A stretch of DNA of 64,000 nucleotides from Bacteroidales bacterium (GCA_024401695.1 JAKSKN010000002.1:1-64000), one strand, 5' to 3'. Shown: positions 34,906-44,946, numbered from the stretch's first letter. The notes: generated from the letters alone by a model not told the origin. Numbers and translations: made by a program.

Positions 34906-36207
34906 TTAGTGTATCAATCGTCCTATGTCGTTGCCGAAGGCCAGTACCATAAGGCCTATCAGCAGAATCATACCTATCATCTGGGCAATCACGAGGAATT
35001 TCTCGCCCGGCTTGCGCCCTGTTATCATCTCGAACAGCGTGAACACGATATGCCCGCCGTCAAGCCCCGGGATGGGGATGAGGTTCATCACACCCAGCAT
35101 TATCGACAGCAGGGCTATGATGTTGATGAATTTGAACCAGTCCCAGATGGCCGGGAAGACCTGGCCTATGGCGATGAAGCTGCCGACAGACTTGTATGCG
35201 CCGGTGGAAGGTGTGGCCAGCAGGCGGAGGTCCTGAAGGTAACCCCTGATAGTGTCTCCGGTGAGCTTTATGCCTGCCGGGATTGCAGTGAGAACCGAAT
35301 ATTCCTGCTTCTTGATGTTCGGCATCACCATATAGACACCGATGCGTCCGGCTGTATCCACCACGACGGGAACGGCCAGGGTGTCTGCGCCACGCACGAC
35401 TTCGGCGTCTATGCTTGCGCCGCGCAGCCCCTCAAGAACCTCGCGTGCATCCTGGAGGAATTCGACGTCCTTTCCGCCGAAGGCTACGACACGGTCTCCG
35501 TGAAGAAGGCTGGAGGCGGCATTGGGACCGTCCGCGGCGACGGAATCAATCACGAAAGGAAGCGCAATGTCGAATAGAAGGGGCGCGTTGAGCACCTCGC
35601 TGATCATAGCCTGGTCAATGTATATGTCAAGGGTGTCGCTGCCCCGGAGGACGGTCGCCTTGTGCACGTTGCGGCGTGCGATGTCGGCCTGGAGCGCGGC
35701 AAAGTTCTCGGGGACATAATCATCAAGGGAGAGGATCTCATCACCTGTACGGAACCCCATTTCGTAGGCGAGGTCGCTGGCAAATACTTTTGTCCCCTGA
35801 TTGGCGATATACGACTGCCCCCAGACGGCCATTATCCCGATATAGCAGATGATGGCAAATATGAAATTGTTGAGTACGCCTCCGGCGGTGACGAACAGCC
35901 TCTGCCAGGCAGGGTGGCTGCGGTATTCCCACGGCTGCGGATCGCTTTTCATCTGCTCGAGATCCATCGATTCATCGACCATTCCGGAGATTTTGCAATA
36001 GCCGCCGAGCGGCAGCCAGCCGATGCCGAATTCTGTCCCGCCCCATCTCCATCGGGCGATTCTCTTGCCTCCGATGTCGAAGAACAGGTAGAATTTGTCC
36101 ACCCGTATATGAAAGATCTTAGCCCACATGAAATGTCCCAGCTCGTGAATGAAAATGAGCAGGGAGAGGGCCAGGATGACCTGGAGGGCTTTAATCAATG
36201 TATCCAT
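34906..36207 (-). CDS. rseP: Site-2 intramembrane metalloprotease RseP
   Basis: 433 residues. The first membrane helix contains the zinc site HELGHFMW, PDZ domains fill the middle, and the second conserved site is in GVMNLIPIPGLDGGHI near the C-terminus. RseP cleaves anti-sigma factors or leftover signal peptides within the membrane. The start overlaps the end of dxr by 17 bases. The dxr-rseP order is widespread. Confidence 0.95.
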   Translation of the reverse strand: MDTLIKALQVILALSLLIFIHELGHFMWAKIFHIRVDKFYLFFDIGGKRIARWRWGGTEFGIGWLPLGGYCKISGMVDESMDLEQMKSDPQPWEYRSHPAWQRLFVTAGGVLNNFIFAIICYIGIMAVWGQSYIANQGTKVFASDLAYEMGFRTGDEILSLDDYVPENFAALQADIARRNVHKATVLRGSDTLDIYIDQAMISEVLNAPLLFDIALPFVIDSVAADGPNAASSLLHGDRVVAFGGKDVEFLQDAREVLEGLRGASIDAEVVRGADTLAVPVVVDTAGRIGVYMVMPNIKKQEYSVLTAIPAGIKLTGDTIRGYLQDLRLLATPSTGAYKSVGSFIAIGQVFPAIWDWFKFINIIALLSIMLGVMNLIPIPGLDGGHIVFTLFEMITGRKPGEKFLVIAQMIGMILLIGLMVLAFGNDIGRLIH

Positions 36208-37345
36208 TTGCTATCGCTGCAATCTCTTTGTTGGTCTCGAAAATGTCTTCGATCGACGGATTCGCTGCAAAAGTCATTCCTGCAAGGCATTTTTCGTTGA
36301 TGCGTGCGATGTCGTAGAAGGAAATCATATCCTTGAGGTATGCGGCCACGGTGACTTCGTTCGCGGCGTTGAGTGCGCAAGGAGTATTTCCCCCGCGTGC
36401 AATGGCTTCGTAGGCGAGCCTCAGGCAAGGGAACCTGTCAAGGTCCGGTTCTTCAAAGGTCAGGCTTCCGATGGCAGCGAAATCGAGCTTCCTGTTGCCA
36501 ACCGTCACGCGTGACGGGAAACTCAGCGCGAAGCCGATGGGCTCGCGCATGTCAGGACAGCCCATCTGGGCTATGACGGCGCCGTCGGCGAACTCGACCA
36601 TCGAATGGATGATGGACTCCGGGTGTACCACAACGTGTATTCTTGAAGGGTCGATGTCGAACAGCCACTTGGCCTCGATCACTTCGAACCCCTTGTTCAT
36701 CATCGTGGCGGAGTCGATGGTGACCTTGGCGCCCATATCCCAGTTGGGGTGCTTGAGGGCCTGGCTGGCCCGTGCACCGGCTATGGTCTTGCGGTCCCAG
36801 GTGCGGAACGGGCCGCCCGAAGCGGTAAGATGAATCTTTTCCACTTCGTTCCCCTGCGCTGCAAGAAGACACTGGAAAATGGCGGAATGCTCGGAATCGA
36901 CAGGAAGAATGACGGCGTTGTGCTCGCGCATCGTCCTTGTCACGATATTGCCGGCGGCCACGAGGGTTTCCTTGTTGGCAAGCGCGACAATCTTTCCTGC
37001 TTCGAGGGCGGCCAGTGTCGGTCGGAGGCCGCTGAAGCCGACCATTGCGCCCACCACTATGTCAACTCCGTCGGACTTGACAAGGTTGCAGATGCTGCCA
37101 ATACCTGACCAGACCTTGCAGTCGCAGTCCTTGAGTGTGTCACAGAGGGTGTCGTAACGCGTTTCGTCGCAGATGGCGACGTGGTTGACGTTGAACTCGC
37201 GCGCCTGCGCGGCCAGCAGGTCTGCGTTGCTGCGGGCGGAAATCATATCGACCTCGAAGAGGTCCGGGTGCTGGCGCACCACATCAAGGGTTTGTGTGCC
37301 AATCGAGCCTGTTGACCCGAGAATGGCTATTCTTCTTTTAGCCAC
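36191..37345 (-). CDS. dxr: 1-deoxy-D-xylulose 5-phosphate reductoisomerase
   Basis: Second step of the MEP isoprenoid pathway, 384 residues. I place the start at the GTG at 37345, which shares its G with the TAG stop of the M23 gene (TAGTG) and yields the usual MAKRRIAILGSTGSIGTQ. The longer ATG start at 37393 only adds residues from the neighbour. NADPH site GSTGSIG, metal-binding VDSEHSAIFQCL, and HPNWDMGAKVTIDSATMMNK, cut here, are all present. Its product line feeds uppS at 15.4 kb. Confidence 0.97.
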   Translation of the reverse strand: MAKRRIAILGSTGSIGTQTLDVVRQHPDLFEVDMISARSNADLLAAQAREFNVNHVAICDETRYDTLCDTLKDCDCKVWSGIGSICNLVKSDGVDIVVGAMVGFSGLRPTLAALEAGKIVALANKETLVAAGNIVTRTMREHNAVILPVDSEHSAIFQCLLAAQGNEVEKIHLTASGGPFRTWDRKTIAGARASQALKHPNWDMGAKVTIDSATMMNKGFEVIEAKWLFDIDPSRIHVVVHPESIIHSMVEFADGAVIAQMGCPDMREPIGFALSFPSRVTVGNRKLDFAAIGSLTFEEPDLDRFPCLRLAYEAIARGGNTPCALNAANEVTVAAYLKDMISFYDIARINEKCLAGMTFAANPSIEDIFETNKEIAAIANGYID

Positions 37346-38193
37346 TAGAAGCTGATCAGTTTGGTTGGGTCCATCGGCAGGCCTTCGGACCATAGTTCTA
37401 AATGAAGGTGATCTCCTGTGGTGAGAGATCCTGTATTGCCCACGAGGGCTATCGAAGTGCCCGCCTTCACGGATTCGCCGAGTTTCTTGAGAAGTTTCTG
37501 GTTGTGACCGTAGACGGAGATTACGTTGTCGGGGTGCTGGATGATGATCACATTGCCTTTGCCCTCGTCCCAGCCGGTGTATATGACTACGCCGTCAAAG
37601 ACTGCGCTGACTACCGAGCCCGACGGGGCGGTTATGTCGACGGCCGGATGGAGTGCCATGTCAAACCCTTGTGTCACCACGCCCTTGATTGGGGAGAAGA
37701 AGTGCATCCCTTCGACAGGAAGGTTCCTTCTGGTGCCGCTGACACCGAACTGTTCTTCCTGCTGGACGGTTTCCCGGAGGAGGGAATCCCTGCGTGACAG
37801 TTCTTCCCTGGACTTGACGGAGAGGTATTTTGTCCTGTTGGTGCTTACGATGCTGTCGATGCTGATTGTCTGGTCGCCGGAAAGCACCCTTGAAAGATTC
37901 TCTGCATAGAGATTCCATTTGGTGATGATGGTCTCAAGAGAATCGATCCGGATGGCGTTGGCTACAGCGACTTCCTTGGAGTGTGCGTCAGGGTAGCCTG
38001 GAATCGTGGACCGGAGCGGGGTGAATGCTATCAGGCAGTAGATGAGCAGGATGAATGCGATGATTATGCCGGCGCCGATGAAGATGCCGTTTATCTTGGT
38101 GAAGCGGACGGAGCCGATGGAAACGTGGGTGTCGTTCTCGACCAGCGAGATCCTGAATCGCTTGTTCCAGTCAGCCGGATTTTGTCTTCCCAT
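37345..38193 (-). CDS. Membrane-anchored M23 peptidase (LytM type)
   Basis: 282 residues. A cytoplasmic N-terminus of about 33 residues precedes one membrane helix (about 34-56, IFIGAGIIIAFILLIYCLIA). A coiled coil (about 75-145) is followed by the LytM domain with HPAVDI and HLHLEL as zinc ligands and VYGHNQKLL. The full set of M23 ligands is visible, so it may be an active DD-endopeptidase rather than an activator. It is the first gene of the dxr-rseP operon and is divergent from ruvX. Confidence 0.93.
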   Translation of the reverse strand: MGRQNPADWNKRFRISLVENDTHVSIGSVRFTKINGIFIGAGIIIAFILLIYCLIAFTPLRSTIPGYPDAHSKEVAVANAIRIDSLETIITKWNLYAENLSRVLSGDQTISIDSIVSTNRTKYLSVKSREELSRRDSLLRETVQQEEQFGVSGTRRNLPVEGMHFFSPIKGVVTQGFDMALHPAVDITAPSGSVVSAVFDGVVIYTGWDEGKGNVIIIQHPDNVISVYGHNQKLLKKLGESVKAGTSIALVGNTGSLTTGDHLHLELWSEGLPMDPTKLISF

Positions 38194-38203
38194 ACTTTTG
38201 AGT

Positions 38204-38211
38204 TAAATTTG
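38204..38211 (+). promoter_or_regulatory. -7 box for ruvX-def
   Basis: TAAATTTG ends 5 bases before the ATG at 38217, the shortest spacing in this window apart from rpoZ. Confidence 0.5.
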
Positions 38212-38216
38212 CATTG

Positions 38217-38630
38217 ATGAACAGAACCATCGGGATAGATTACGGAAGTGCCAGGGTGGGTGTCGCAGTCAGCGACCCTCTGGGCATTTTCGCGTCTCCT
38301 TTGGAGACGGTTCCTTCTGCAAAGATAATAGAATATCTACAAAAATATGCCAATGCCGAGACGATTGAACGCTTTGTCGTCGGATATCCTTTGAATCTCA
38401 ACGGCGCCCCTGCACAATGTGCTCCGGATGTCGATGCCTTCCTGAAAAGGTTGCAGAAAGCATTTCCCGATATACCGGTCGCACTTGAGGACGAACGATT
38501 CACTTCGGTGCTTGCCCATAGGGCAATGATCGACGGCGGGATGAAAAAATCAGACCGCCGTGACAAAAATTCGGTCGACAAGATCAGTGCGGCAATAATT
38601 TTGCAAGGATATCTGGACAAGAAGAAATGA
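38217..38630 (+). CDS. ruvX: Holliday junction resolvase-like YqgF/RuvX
   Basis: 137 residues from the ATG at 38217 (a TTG directly before it gives one more codon). The RNase H-like fold has IGIDYGSARVGVAVSDPLG with the catalytic Asp, VALEDERFTSV with the second acidic residue, and KNSVDKISAAIILQGYLD at the end. YqgF proteins process pre-16S rRNA and are named resolvases by homology. It overlaps def by 4 bases. Confidence 0.94.
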   Translation: MNRTIGIDYGSARVGVAVSDPLGIFASPLETVPSAKIIEYLQKYANAETIERFVVGYPLNLNGAPAQCAPDVDAFLKRLQKAFPDIPVALEDERFTSVLAHRAMIDGGMKKSDRRDKNSVDKISAAIILQGYLDKKK

Positions 38631-39181
38631 TACAGCCGATTTATTTATACGGCTCCGAGGTATTGAGAAATATCGCCCCGGCTGCCGACCTTTCAAAGAA
38701 AGAAGAAATTGCAACCCTTGTTGCCGATTTGTGGGAAACGCTTGCAAAGTCGGAGGGATGCGGTCTTGCCGCACCTCAGATTGGTGTCAGCCTGCGCGTG
38801 TGTGTCGTTGATGGCGATGTGATGGCAGACGTCTACCCATATCTCAAGGGTTTCAAGAGGACATTCATCAATCCTGTGACGGTTGAGGAGAGTGAAGAGC
38901 AGTGCGAATATAACGAAGGCTGCCTCAGTGTGCCCGGCGTCTATGCCGACGTGCGCCGTCCGGCGGTCATCAAGGTTGAATATTACGACGAGAACCTTGA
39001 GAAAAAGACAGAAACGTTCGACAAGTTCGCCTGCCGGATGATACAGCACGAGTTCTCCCATCTCGACGGAGTGCTTTTCACCGACCTTGTCGCTCCAATC
39101 CGCCGCAAGATCATCGCCAAGAAACTTCTCAACATATCCCGGGGAAGGGTGGGGACAGCTTATAAATCAAAGATCAAATAG
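38627..39181 (+). CDS. def: Peptide deformylase
   Basis: 184 residues. The three signatures are present: GCGLAAPQIG, EGCLSVPG and QHEFSHLDG, with the HExxH metal site. It removes the formyl group from nascent chains. It overlaps ruvX (ATGA) and is 2 bases before the phosphohexomutase gene. Confidence 0.97.
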   Translation: MIQPIYLYGSEVLRNIAPAADLSKKEEIATLVADLWETLAKSEGCGLAAPQIGVSLRVCVVDGDVMADVYPYLKGFKRTFINPVTVEESEEQCEYNEGCLSVPGVYADVRRPAVIKVEYYDENLEKKTETFDKFACRMIQHEFSHLDGVLFTDLVAPIRRKIIAKKLLNISRGRVGTAYKSKIK

Positions 39182-39183
39182 CA

Positions 39184-40548
39184 ATGGGTGCCTTTCACGC
39201 TTATGATATCAGGGGGGTCTACGGAGTGGATTTCGACCGTACGACAGCCTATAAGGTGGGATATTTCATCCCTGAACTCCTGAAGACGGACAAAGTGCTC
39301 GTCGGGCGCGACTGTCGCGTATCTTCACTTGAGATTCACGACGCACTTCTGGAAGGGATATGCGATGCGGGGGCAGATGTCTATGATCTAGGCCTCAGCT
39401 CGACTCCTATGGTCTATTTTGCCACGGCGAACTACGGATTCAAGGCTTCTGTCCAGATAACGGCTTCCCATAATCCTGCGGAATATAACGGTATGAAGGT
39501 TTCGCGTGAAAACGCGCTTCCGGTCGGCCTTGATACGGGGCTCGGCCAGATAAAGGAGTGGATTGACAATGGCCGTGAAACGCCTGTTGCGGCCTGCCGC
39601 GGCAGGGTGCTTGCCAAGGATATCCACGACGATTATATGGCATTCATGCTGAAATACAGGGGTGACTACTCCAATCTGAAGATAGCGTTTGACCTTTCAA
39701 ACGGAATGTCCTGCCTCTTCGCACACGAGGTGTTCGGCGAAGATGCGTCATATATCTTCGATGAGATTGACGGCCGCTTTCCTAATCACGAGCCTAACCC
39801 TCTCATTCCAAAGAATGTAGAACCTTTGAGGAAGCTTGTCGCGGAGAAAGGCGCCGATGTCGGCGTGATTTACGACGGCGATGCCGACCGTGTGATGTTC
39901 GTCGATGACAGAAACCGTTTCGTCGCACCGAATCTCGTCATTGCTATGATGGCCTTGTATTTTTGCGACGGGAGAGGAGAGAAGAATCCCCGTGTGCTGC
40001 AGGAGATCCGCAGCTCGAAGGCTGTCGGCGAATTCCTCCAGCCGTATGGCGCCGACTTGCATACCTGGCGTGTCGGACGCGCGTATGCGGCGCCGAAACT
40101 TCGCGAAATCGACGGACTCTGGGGCGGAGAACTTGCCGGACATTACTACTTCAAGGACTTCTTTTACTCCGACAGCGGCCTGCTGGCCTCTATGATAGTG
40201 CTGCAGATCGTGTCCGACCTGAAGAAGAAAGGCAGGACATTCAGCCAGCAGATAGATGAAATCACGAAGTATAAGAATTCCGGTGAAATAAACTTTAAAC
40301 TTGAAGACAAGAAGGGCGCAATGGATGCCGTGAAGGATCATTTCATGGCTGCTGAAAAAGCCGAAGCCTTTATGGACTTTGACGGATACCGTGTGGAGTT
40401 CGGGCAATGGTGGTTCAATATCCGCCCTTCAAACACTGAACCATATCTCCGCTTCATATGTGAAGCGTCCACCGATGAACTGCTTGCAGAGAAGGTGGCA
40501 GAGGCCACGGAACTTCTGGTGGAGAGGTTTGATGCTAAAAAATCGTAA
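39184..40548 (+). CDS. Phosphomannomutase/phosphoglucomutase
   Basis: 454 residues of the alpha-D-phosphohexomutase family. The phosphoserine loop is TASHNPAEYNGMKV, the metal loop DGDADRVMF, the sugar loop GGELAGHYYF, and the phosphate loop RPSNTEPYLRF. It interconverts hexose 1- and 6-phosphates for surface glycans. Which hexose is preferred cannot be read from these motifs. It is in one operon with def and the M23/LysM gene. Confidence 0.93.
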   Translation: MGAFHAYDIRGVYGVDFDRTTAYKVGYFIPELLKTDKVLVGRDCRVSSLEIHDALLEGICDAGADVYDLGLSSTPMVYFATANYGFKASVQITASHNPAEYNGMKVSRENALPVGLDTGLGQIKEWIDNGRETPVAACRGRVLAKDIHDDYMAFMLKYRGDYSNLKIAFDLSNGMSCLFAHEVFGEDASYIFDEIDGRFPNHEPNPLIPKNVEPLRKLVAEKGADVGVIYDGDADRVMFVDDRNRFVAPNLVIAMMALYFCDGRGEKNPRVLQEIRSSKAVGEFLQPYGADLHTWRVGRAYAAPKLREIDGLWGGELAGHYYFKDFFYSDSGLLASMIVLQIVSDLKKKGRTFSQQIDEITKYKNSGEINFKLEDKKGAMDAVKDHFMAAEKAEAFMDFDGYRVEFGQWWFNIRPSNTEPYLRFICEASTDELLAEKVAEATELLVERFDAKKS

Positions 40549-40550
40549 AG

Positions 40551-41564
40551 ATGAGAAGAACCTTACTGTTACTGAACCTATTCCTATCAGTCGCCGCATT
40601 GGCGCAAGAACCTGATTCAACCGTATTTAACGGAACACAGCCCGACGAGGACGGGTATACTGACTTTAAAAGCGGGAAAGGGGCCGAGGTGGATACCCTC
40701 AATATCGGTGACGGCCGCCTGATGGTCGTTTTGAAGGATGACCACAGCTGGTATTATGTCAAGAACTTCGACATCGTTGCCCAGGACTCCGTATTCGTCA
40801 ACAACTGGGTGGTCAATGAGCCGAACCCGTATGGCAATATCAAGCTTGACAGCCTTCCGTTGCGGAATTCCATCATATTGGTCGACTCTGCAAGCAATTT
40901 TGTCTGTCCGTATGTCAGGGCGGTTTATTCAAAATTCGGATATCGCAAGGGGCGCCGTCATCAAGGTGTTGACCTGCCGCTCCCTACCGGAACTCCTGTC
41001 AAGGCCGCGTTCGATGGCCGAGTGCGTGTGTCGATGTATTCGAGAGGTTACGGCAACCTTGTCATCATCCGTCACGAGAATGGGCTGGAGACTTTCTATG
41101 GTCACTTGTCCAAGAGGCTTGTCGAGGTCGGTGACTGGGTGCGTGCCGGTGATGAAATCGGTCTCGGCGGCTCTACGGGCCGCTCTACCGGTCCTCACCT
41201 TCATTTTGAGACCCGATTCAGCGGTTTCGCGTTCGATCCTCAGTGGATCATCGATTTCGAGAAGGGTGAGCTCCGCAAAAATGTCTTTGTGCTGCGCCGC
41301 AGCTACCTCGATGCCGCATCTCACTACGTGCCTGAAACGATAGACGAGGAGGATGAAATCTATGCTACCGACGAAGCCATTGAGGCCGAAGAAAAGCGCA
41401 TTGCCGCAGAGCGTGCCGCTATGCGCTGGCACACAGTCAAGAGTGGTGAAACGCTTTCACATATCTCAATCAAGGAGGGCGTGAGCCTCTCCAAGATCAA
41501 GAGCCTGAACCCGGGTATAAATGTGAATAAGATCCGTATCGGCCAGAAAATCCGTGTCAATTAA
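40551..41564 (+). CDS. Exported M23 peptidase with C-terminal LysM
   Basis: 337 residues, signal peptide RRTLLLLNLFLSVAALA then Q. The LytM domain (about 125-235) has HQGVDLPLPTGTPV, FYGHLSK and HLHFETRFS, so the zinc ligands are complete. A LysM repeat ends the protein (HTVKSGETLSHIS, LNPGINVNKIRIGQKI). LysM holds the enzyme on peptidoglycan. Together with the M23 gene at 37.3 kb it forms a divergent pair of wall hydrolases. Start 2 bases after the mutase stop. Confidence 0.94.
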   Translation: MRRTLLLLNLFLSVAALAQEPDSTVFNGTQPDEDGYTDFKSGKGAEVDTLNIGDGRLMVVLKDDHSWYYVKNFDIVAQDSVFVNNWVVNEPNPYGNIKLDSLPLRNSIILVDSASNFVCPYVRAVYSKFGYRKGRRHQGVDLPLPTGTPVKAAFDGRVRVSMYSRGYGNLVIIRHENGLETFYGHLSKRLVEVGDWVRAGDEIGLGGSTGRSTGPHLHFETRFSGFAFDPQWIIDFEKGELRKNVFVLRRSYLDAASHYVPETIDEEDEIYATDEAIEAEEKRIAAERAAMRWHTVKSGETLSHISIKEGVSLSKIKSLNPGINVNKIRIGQKIRVN

Positions 41565-42788
<1,224 letters not shown>

Positions 42789-42812
42789 TGCGTTACAAAT
42801 CTTAATATTGGC

Positions 42813-43991
42813 ATGCGAAGGTTTTGCTTTTTATTTGCAGTCGTAGTGTCAATCATGTCGTGTGATTCTTCGTCTGTTCCGGAATTTGACAGAGTTGAGA
42901 AACTTTGCAATAAAGATGGAGGAAGGATTTGGGGAATCAATATCTATTCGCCGGTAATAGGAATTGATTCTTTGAGGAATATTGTGAGCAATGTACAAGG
43001 CGCTCCGGCCGTTTATCCGTCGGATATGCCTGTCGCCAATTCAACCACTGAGATTGACGGGAAAAGATGGACTATGGTTTTGTGGCCTCTGTCTGGTGAT
43101 GTGCAGTCCCAGAATGAACTGCTGATTCATGAAATGTTCCATTATCGCCAACCGGAGCTCGGACTTTTTCCCGCTTTTATGCCGAATAATGCTCATTTGT
43201 CAAACAGAGATGCCCGCACTCTTGTCAAACTTGAATGGAATGCGCTGAAGGCTGCATTGTCAAGCAAAGGGAAGGATAAAATAGAGGCTTTGACGGATGC
43301 CATGGTTTTCCGTGAATTGAGGCGCCAGCGTTATCCGGAGTATGAGGATGACGAAAATGCCCTGGAAATTCTTGAAGGTCTTGCTGAATACACAGGGCGA
43401 CGTATTGCCGCTTTTTCGGATAGAAAATATATCGCAGACCTGAAAGATTTCGATTATTTGTATACGTCAGAAAACATCACCCGGTCCTTTGCATATTTGT
43501 CAGGCCCTTTGTATGGTCTGGCTTTGGATTGGATCGGTATGGAGTGGCATAAGACAGTCAATGCTTCAAGTGATTTGGGCACAATATTGTCAGGCGCATA
43601 TGATATAGTTCTTCCTGAAAATCTGTTTGAGTCGTATGAGGTGTCAAAACTGAAATATGGTTTTTCTGATATTGATGAGCTGGAAGATGCGTATGAACGG
43701 GAAAAGTCTGCAAGAGAGGAAGAGCTGCGCAGGCTGTTCTCCGAGGATAACGTGATAGTGGTCGAATGCAAGAATCTTTCAATCCAGTTTCCTCCAAACG
43801 GTATGGTTCAACAGGAGGATGGAAGCATGCTGATTTATGGAGGCGAGGCATATTTTGATTCCGGGTATGTTACCGGAAACCCGTTCAAATTATCCAAAGA
43901 TTGGACTCATATTGAACTTCCAAAACTTGACACACTTTCTGTTAAAGGGGATACAACCGTTACTTCTGGCTGGACCATTGTAAGAAAATAA
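42813..43991 (+). CDS. Predicted gluzincin-type metallopeptidase lipoprotein
   Basis: 392 residues that I do not recognise as a named family. A lipoprotein signal ends VVSIMSC. The middle carries ELLIHEMFHYRQPELG (HExxH) and, some 80 residues later, LEILEGLAEYTGRR, where the Glu of EGLAEY is placed like the third zinc ligand of gluzincins. A second conserved-looking part (about 290-390) is a beta-rich tail beginning after an acidic coiled stretch. Codon use and base composition are more AT-rich than those of the genes before it, suggesting acquisition. The enzyme call rests on the two motifs only. Confidence 0.6.
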   Translation: MRRFCFLFAVVVSIMSCDSSSVPEFDRVEKLCNKDGGRIWGINIYSPVIGIDSLRNIVSNVQGAPAVYPSDMPVANSTTEIDGKRWTMVLWPLSGDVQSQNELLIHEMFHYRQPELGLFPAFMPNNAHLSNRDARTLVKLEWNALKAALSSKGKDKIEALTDAMVFRELRRQRYPEYEDDENALEILEGLAEYTGRRIAAFSDRKYIADLKDFDYLYTSENITRSFAYLSGPLYGLALDWIGMEWHKTVNASSDLGTILSGAYDIVLPENLFESYEVSKLKYGFSDIDELEDAYEREKSAREEELRRLFSEDNVIVVECKNLSIQFPPNGMVQQEDGSMLIYGGEAYFDSGYVTGNPFKLSKDWTHIELPKLDTLSVKGDTTVTSGWTIVRK

Positions 43992-44021
43992 AAGTCTGCC
44001 TTTACTGAGTAAGTCATTCTT

Positions 44022-44163
44022 AAAAAATAACTTGGTAATCTTTATGGTTCTTGTTTTGTCTTTTGAACATGTCATTCAGTCACGTAGCACGGCTACGCTC
44101 CTTCATTCCATATCCAAAATACATAAACAATCCCTCATAAATCTTTACCAACTTATTTTTTCA
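44022..44163. mobile_element. MITE-like imperfect palindrome
   Basis: Two arms of about 65 bases pair around the central CGTAGC-ACG-GCTACG (44083-44097). The outer 17 bases (44022-44038 against 44145-44161) agree at 15 or 16 positions, and inner blocks such as 44061-44065 with 44115-44119 and 44041-44046 with 44136-44141 also pair. Flanking 8-mers TCATTCTT (44014-44021) and TCATTCCT (44164-44171) look like a decayed target duplication. It encodes nothing. A long structured RNA is the alternative. Confidence 0.5.
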
Positions 44164-44176
44164 TCATTCCTAAAAT

Positions 44177-44184
44177 TAGTTTTG
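44177..44184 (+). promoter_or_regulatory. -7 box for the DUF4491 gene
   Basis: TAGTTTTG lies 14 bases before the ATG at 44199, directly after the MITE-like palindrome. Confidence 0.4.
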
Positions 44185-44198
44185 ATAACCATATAATT

Positions 44199-44531
44199 AT
44201 GGATTGGTCTGGAATCTTACTTGGCGCATCCGCATTCTTGATAATCGGATTGTTCCATCCTATAGTAATTAAAGCGGAATACCATTGGGGTAAAAGGTGC
44301 TGGTGGCTCTTTGCCGTCGTTGGACTTGGTTTCTGCATTGCATCACTTCTGTGCAAAGGGATTCTTTCGGCGGTAATGGGCGTCGTAGGTTTCAGCTGTT
44401 TCTGGTCGATATTGGAGCTGTTCCAACAAGAAAAGCGGGTTGCCAAAGGCATATTCTGCCATGAGAGAGAAAGTGTCAGATCACTTGGACAAAAAGTAGG
44501 AACGCAGATAGGATGTATATCAGAATCTTAG
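44199..44531 (+). CDS. DUF4491-family small membrane protein with altered C-terminus
   Basis: 110 residues with three hydrophobic segments. The first 85 residues (GILLGASAFLIIGLFHPIVI, EYHWGKRCWWLFAVVG, CFWSILELFQQEKRVAKG) match the Bacteroidota family DUF4491. After KGIF the family normally ends in a short basic tail, but here 23 unrelated residues follow and run into the 3' end of the convergent toxin gene. The gene was probably joined to foreign sequence near 44460. Function of DUF4491 is unknown. Confidence 0.75.
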   Translation: MDWSGILLGASAFLIIGLFHPIVIKAEYHWGKRCWWLFAVVGLGFCIASLLCKGILSAVMGVVGFSCFWSILELFQQEKRVAKGIFCHERESVRSLGQKVGTQIGCISES

Positions 44532-44754
44532 TGTCAAGAATCTCATATACAAGGCGGTGTTTCTGAGAAATGCGCCTGGACCATTGTCCCGAGCGACTGC
44601 CTTTCAGAAGTTCGGGACTGCCTGTTCCTGTTGTCGGGTGGTCCATAAGTTCCAGCAGCATTTTGCTGGCTTTCCTGAAAGCTTGAGGCTCATCTCTTTT
44701 GAGCCTGCTGAGATCATCCTTGGATTGATCTGAAAAGATTAGCTCGTACTTCAT
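44476..44754 (-). pseudogene. YoeB/Txe-type mRNA interferase, C-terminus replaced
   Basis: 92 residues. MKYELIFSDQSKDDLSRLKR and GQWSRRISQKHRLVYEILD are typical of the YoeB/Txe toxins, which cut mRNA at the ribosome. Family members end with a HisTyr pair needed for catalysis (RYHY or AYGHY); this one instead ends ILSAFLLFVQVI, so the active end is lost. No antitoxin gene precedes it. The loss occurs where it meets the DUF4491 gene, so one rearrangement could have damaged both. It is likely inactive. Confidence 0.7.
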
Positions 44755-44798
44755 ATGCGGACTCGTGAAGAGATAGCAATGGTTTTGGAAAAATTAAA

Positions 44799-44820
44799 GG
44801 CCGAGCGTTGATGCTCGGCC
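44799..44820. repeat. 8-bp hairpin upstream of the toxin remnant
   Basis: GGCCGAGC and GCTCGGCC flank a 6-base loop. On the minus strand it is followed by TTTAATTTTTCC and could terminate transcription entering the toxin gene from above. Confidence 0.5.
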
Positions 44821-44861
44821 TGAGGGTCTGATACCACGGCTTGAAGTTATCGCGCCTTTTT

Positions 44862-44946
44862 GGCTCCCCTAATGAGTGAAATATTGAACCTCTGGGAGGG
44901 GTTCAGGGAGGTGGTGAAATTCATTGATAATAATAGAGTTTGGCTT
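44862..44946 (+). repeat. Bro-N 5' element, copy 1 (truncated)
   Basis: About 85 bases starting GGCTCCCCTAATG are closely similar to 45653-45740 and 47327-47416. The copy stops after GGCTTGATG and is joined to Bro-N coding sequence, so its -7 box and the Bro-N start codon are missing. A short shared GATG at the junction suggests a microhomology deletion of about 90 bases, judged against copy 3. Confidence 0.8.

Noticed and set aside
44756-44812. 18-codon open frame (MRTREEIAMVLEKLKAER) between toxin remnant and hairpin
   Set aside because: Too short to judge; it points away from the toxin gene and so does not look like the missing antitoxin.
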